From Tyto alba (Eukaryota > Chordata > Aves > Strigiformes > Tytonidae): DNA of 64,000 bases. The translations under genes and the position numbers were made by a program. The notes under the pieces are model-generated. The model saw only the letters and a list, made by a program, of their open reading frames with translations. It searched no databases and was not told where the DNA came from. How positions within the stretch are numbered: the first letter of the stretch is position 1; each line of letters begins with the position of its first letter. Location of the stretch: NCBI RefSeq assembly GCF_018691265.1, contig NW_024881321.1:19631698-19695697 (forward strand), written 5' to 3'. Below are positions 60,890-64,000 of this stretch, piece after piece.

Positions 60890-63262
60890 AAGGAAGTGGT
60901 GGACCAGGTCACAAAGCAAAGGGTGATGTGGGCAGAAGAGATCTCAAGATCAACAAAACCAGGTTGAATGGGGACCACCTCAAGTAAATACATATCAATC
61001 CACATAAATGAGGGAGGGCCCACAGAAGAGTATCATGGGGGAAGGTCTCATTTCTTTTCCGGGAAATCAATGACCCTCTGAAGAGCCTGTACACTAATAC
61101 ATACACACATGTGAAACAAAGAGCAGGAATTAGATGTCTGTGTGCAGTTACAGGGCTATAATGTCACAGGGACTACAGAAACTTCATAGGAAAACTCATA
61201 CAACTGGAATGGTACAGGAAGGACAAGCCAGGACGGCGAGGAGCAGGAGTTGCCCTTTATGTGAGAGCCCAGTATGAATGCACAGAGCTCTGCCCAGGGA
61301 CAGATGATGAACCAGTCAAAAGTTTACAAGTCAGGATTAAGACCTATGTGAGTGACGTTGCAGTGGATGAGTACTACAAACTGACTGATCAGGTAAGAGA
61401 AGTAGATGAAGCCTTCTTCAGACAACTGGAAGAAGACTCATGTTCGAAGACCACGGTCCTGGGCATCTGCTGGAAAGGGAGGATGATTTTCAAGAAGCAC
61501 ATCCTCAAAGTTCCACAGTGTCCAGGAAATAAAGCAAAGGTGACAGGATGTCTGCCTGGATGAACCGGGAGATCCTGCCAAAACTTATATCCAAAAACAA
61601 AGTATACAAGAGGTAGAAGCAGGGTCAGATCACAGAAGGAATATAGAGAAACTGTTTGAGCATGCAGGCACTGGTTTGGAAAGTCAAAGCCTACCCACCT
61701 AGAGTTGAATCTGGTAAGGGGGGTGAGAAACAAGAAGAAAGGCTTCTGCACGTCAATCCAGCAGCAAGAGGAACGCTGTGCTGTGAAAAATGTGGTATGA
61801 CTGCTGAAAGTGAAAGGGGATGTGGCAACAGAGGACACAGGAACGGTCAAGGTACTCAATATCTCCTACTCCTTAACCTTTACTGGAAAGACTTACCTTC
61901 AGCAATCCCAGATTCAGAGACTAGTGAAAAGCCTGAAGGAAAACAACTTACCTTTGTTGGATGAGAATCAAGTTAGGAAACATTTAAACAAACTGGACAT
62001 GCATAAAAACCTGGGACTCCACAGGATGCAGCCATTAAGTACTGAAGGAGCTCACTGATGTCATCACGAAGCCAATCTCAATTATCTTTGAAAGGTCATG
62101 GCATTTGGGGGAGGTTCTTCAGGACTGAGAAAATGCAAGTATCATTCCGATCTTCAAGAAGGGCAAGGAGATCTGGGTAACTACATGCTGGTCAGCCTCA
62201 CCACAATCCCTGGGAGGATGAAGCAGCACATCATCTTGGAAACTATTTCCAAGCATATTAAGAACAAGAAAGTAATTGGGGAAAAAGGAGAAATCACACT
62301 TGACCTTAACAGCTGTCTACAATGAGATGACTGGCTTGGTGGACAAGAGCAGCGTAGTGGAAGTTGTTTATCTTGACTTCAGTACAGTTTTCAATACTGT
62401 TGCCCACAACACCTTCACAGCCAATAGGATGAAGTGCTGACTAGATAGGGAGACAGTGATGTGAACTAAAAATAGGCTGAACTGCTGGGTTCAAAGGGTT
62501 CTGATCAGTGGCAGAAAGTCCAGCTGGAGATCAGTCACTGTTCAACACCTTCATTAGTGACCTGGATGGTAAGACAGCGTGTCCTCAGCAAGTTTGTGGA
62601 CAATACAAGATTTGGAGGAATGGTTGGTATACCAGCTGGTTGTATTTCCATTCAGAAGGATCTTGACATGCTGGAGAAACAAGGCAGGAGGAACATCCTG
62701 TATTTCAACAAAGGGAAATGTCAAGACCTGCACCTGGGTAGGAACAACCTCAGCCATGAGTACAGCTTGGGGGCTGCCCAGATGAAGACGACCTGAGGGG
62801 TTCTGGTAGCAGAAAAGAAGTTGAACATGGGACAGCAATGCATCCTTGTGGCAAAGGAGGTCAACAGCCTCCTGGGCTGGATTAGAAAGAGCATCACCAG
62901 CACGACAAGTGAGGTGATCCTTCTCCTATACTCTGCAGTGGTGAGGCCACATATGGAGTGCTGTGTCCAGTTCCAGGTTTCCCAGCACAAGAGACACATA
63001 GTGGAGAGTGTCCAGCAAAAGGCCACAAAGATGATTAAGGGACTGGAGCATCTATTACATAAGCAGATTCTGACAGAGCTGGGATTTTTTAACTTGAGAA
63101 AGAGAAGTTAGCAGTGGGGCAGATCTCTGCCATGTGTATAAATACTCAGTATGGATATGTAAAGAAGACATCCAGACTCTTCTTAGCAGCACCCTGTGAT
63201 GGAATAAGACAATCCCAAGATCCCTTCCAATCTCAAGTATTTTGAGCAATACTGTGTTCTCA
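60890..63262 (+). mobile_element. decayed CR1 LINE in RBM26 intron, antisense
   Basis: About 2.4 kb of CR1 in plus orientation, opposite to RBM26. It starts in the region before and within the endonuclease, is missing internal segments, and runs through reverse transcriptase to a 3' end near 63,262 (gatcccttccaatctcaagt, the CR1 terminal phrase, with a decayed terminal repeat). It is older than the copy at 3,293, judging by many frameshifts and stops. Neither edge is sharply defined. Confidence 0.88.
61220..63110 (+). pseudogene. CR1 ORF2 remnants (endonuclease and reverse transcriptase)
   Basis: Broken pieces of the CR1 polyprotein appear in order. 61,225-61,330 holds the endonuclease phrase ALYVRAQYECTELCPGTDDE. 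About 61,560-61,680 holds the linker. 61,810-62,060 holds the start of the RT (DTGTVKVLN, KNNLPLL-like). 62,100-62,400 holds GKGDLGNYMLVSL-type and IYLDF-type RT motifs in several frames. 62,557-62,796 holds the catalytic block, and 62,821-63,111 holds [11 protein letters not shown] and KMIKGLEHL. In the catalytic block the expected FADD (YxDD box) reads FVDN (62,593-62,604), so the second aspartate is lost. Frameshifts, stops and an internal deletion make it non-functional. Confidence 0.82.
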
Positions 63263-64000
63263 GCCTAATTTTCTTGTGCACTCCCAAGAATTTACAGGAC
63301 CACTCTCAGGGTAAAATAATTCATGGGTTAAAATGCTGCACTTAAGTTAAAAAGTTAAAAAAAAAAAGATTTTTTGTCTTTACCAGAAAACGCACTGTAC
63401 AAAAATCTGCTCTTTTATTAGCGTGCACTTCCTCACTTGATAAAGCAAGAAAAGCTTAACTTTTTTACTTTTTTAACATTTAAAAGAACATGTTATTTTC
63501 TTAAAATGTTATTTCTCAAAGTCTCACTTAATTCTTAATCACCTTGTGACCTGTTTAGGAACAAATACTTACAAAAAGCAAAATACTGCATTTTAAAAAG
63601 ATAACTTAATTAGATCTTTAAGCAACTGGAAAACTCATTATAGCCATGTACTAACGAGAATGATAGCAGAGGAGAGAAATTCCTCTCACAGGTACAACCC
63701 AGACACGGGTAGCTAGATCAAAGGAAAACTGACCAGTATAATCTTCAATCTAAAAAGCTTTATATACTGAAAAATTTCAGTGACATAAAAAGCCCCGGAA
63801 AATTATGTACCAGTAGAGTAATCAACTAGATTTATGAAGGACTTTGTTTTGTGTATGAAAACTGACCAGAGATGTGTTGCATAATGATAATCCTTTTGCA
63901 TAAGAAATAGTATTTTCATGATTTCTCTTCACAATTTAAGAAAGCAATTGACTATACACAGGAGATGGGATAAGACAAAAGATTGATTGTGAGATTTCTG
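63263..64000 (-). other. RBM26: RBM26 intron, reaching the window edge
   Basis: AT-rich sequence with no exon recognised. The exon expected to precede the helical exon, encoding a Lys-rich coiled-coil stretch, is not seen between 58,869 and 64,000 and must lie beyond the edge. Confidence 0.7.

Larger units (their letters stand above)
44730..64000 (-). other. RBM26: RBM26 gene, 3' portion
   Basis: The 3' part of a multi-exon gene on the minus strand; it continues past the right edge. RBM26 is a nuclear RNA-binding protein with a PWI-like N-terminus, a CCCH zinc finger and two RRMs. With its paralogue RBM27 it is reported to associate with the ZFC3H1-MTR4 (PAXT) pathway that hands polyadenylated nuclear RNA to the exosome. 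What is visible here is the C-terminal 201 residues: helical segment, RG-rich linker, second RRM and an acidic tail ending SRSWRR. The intact second RRM separates it from RBM27, in which that domain is shortened. All five constitutive exons are phase 0 and read through with no stop or frameshift. The N-terminal half, first RRM and promoter are outside the window. Confidence 0.93.

Noticed and set aside
61389..61859. 156-codon minus-strand open frame
   Set aside because: It is the reverse complement of the decayed CR1 copy.
58869..64000. The RBM26 exon that should precede the helical exon
   Set aside because: I looked on the minus strand for the Lys-rich coiled-coil codons with matching splice sites and found none; it probably lies beyond the right edge.
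1..64000. tRNA, rRNA, snRNA or known microRNA genes
   Set aside because: No A-box/B-box pair with a cloverleaf, and no recognisable small-RNA sequence, was found by eye. A covariance-model scan would be decisive.

Overview
The window is eukaryotic nuclear DNA, almost certainly from a bird. The evidence is CR1 LINE copies of the avian type (3' end with the AATCATAG-type terminal repeat and the C-terminal ORF2 residues), two LTRs of avian endogenous-retrovirus type, generally low repeat density, and AT-rich non-coding DNA. A vertebrate gene, RBM26, lies on the minus strand with canonical GT-AG introns. I cannot name the order or species.

Layout. Positions 1 to about 44,700 are intergenic and I find no protein-coding gene there. 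They hold a truncated CR1 (about 3,293-3,797, minus), a GTTCTT/TTC microsatellite complex (6,115-6,420), a 26-G homopolymer with G-quadruplex potential (6,728-6,783), a degraded foldback repeat (about 7,974-8,195), a solo LTR (14,285-14,764, plus), a second LTR-like element (about 23,650-24,187, minus), a GC-richer block with an exon-like segment (24,800-25,500), a short ancient CR1 3' end (28,328-28,386), and two stretches that read like conserved non-coding DNA (about 26,060-27,400 and 31,880-32,560).

From about 44,730 to the right edge the minus strand carries the 3' end of RBM26, an RNA-binding protein linked to nuclear poly(A)-RNA surveillance. I can place the last five constitutive coding exons (201 codons), all phase 0: a helical or coiled-coil segment, an RG-rich linker, the C-terminal RRM split over three exons, and the acidic C-terminus ending SRSWRR. 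A sixth, in-frame 78-nt exon (58,590-58,667) looks like an alternative cassette. The terminal exon has two AG acceptors 6 nt apart. The presumed poly(A) site abuts a genomic A-tract. The upstream coding exons and the promoter lie beyond 64,000. The introns contain a decayed CR1 in antisense orientation (about 60,890-63,262), an older CR1 fragment (about 46,640-47,000), an inverted repeat around a CA microsatellite (54,818-54,961) and a large low-complexity region (55,046-55,620).

I do not see a novel gene system here. The most useful leads are about RNA processing of RBM26 (cassette exon, tandem acceptor, A-tract at the poly(A) site), the solo LTR with an intact-looking promoter, and candidate non-coding exons and regulatory elements in the intergenic flank. 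All family assignments come from recognition by eye; no database search was run.
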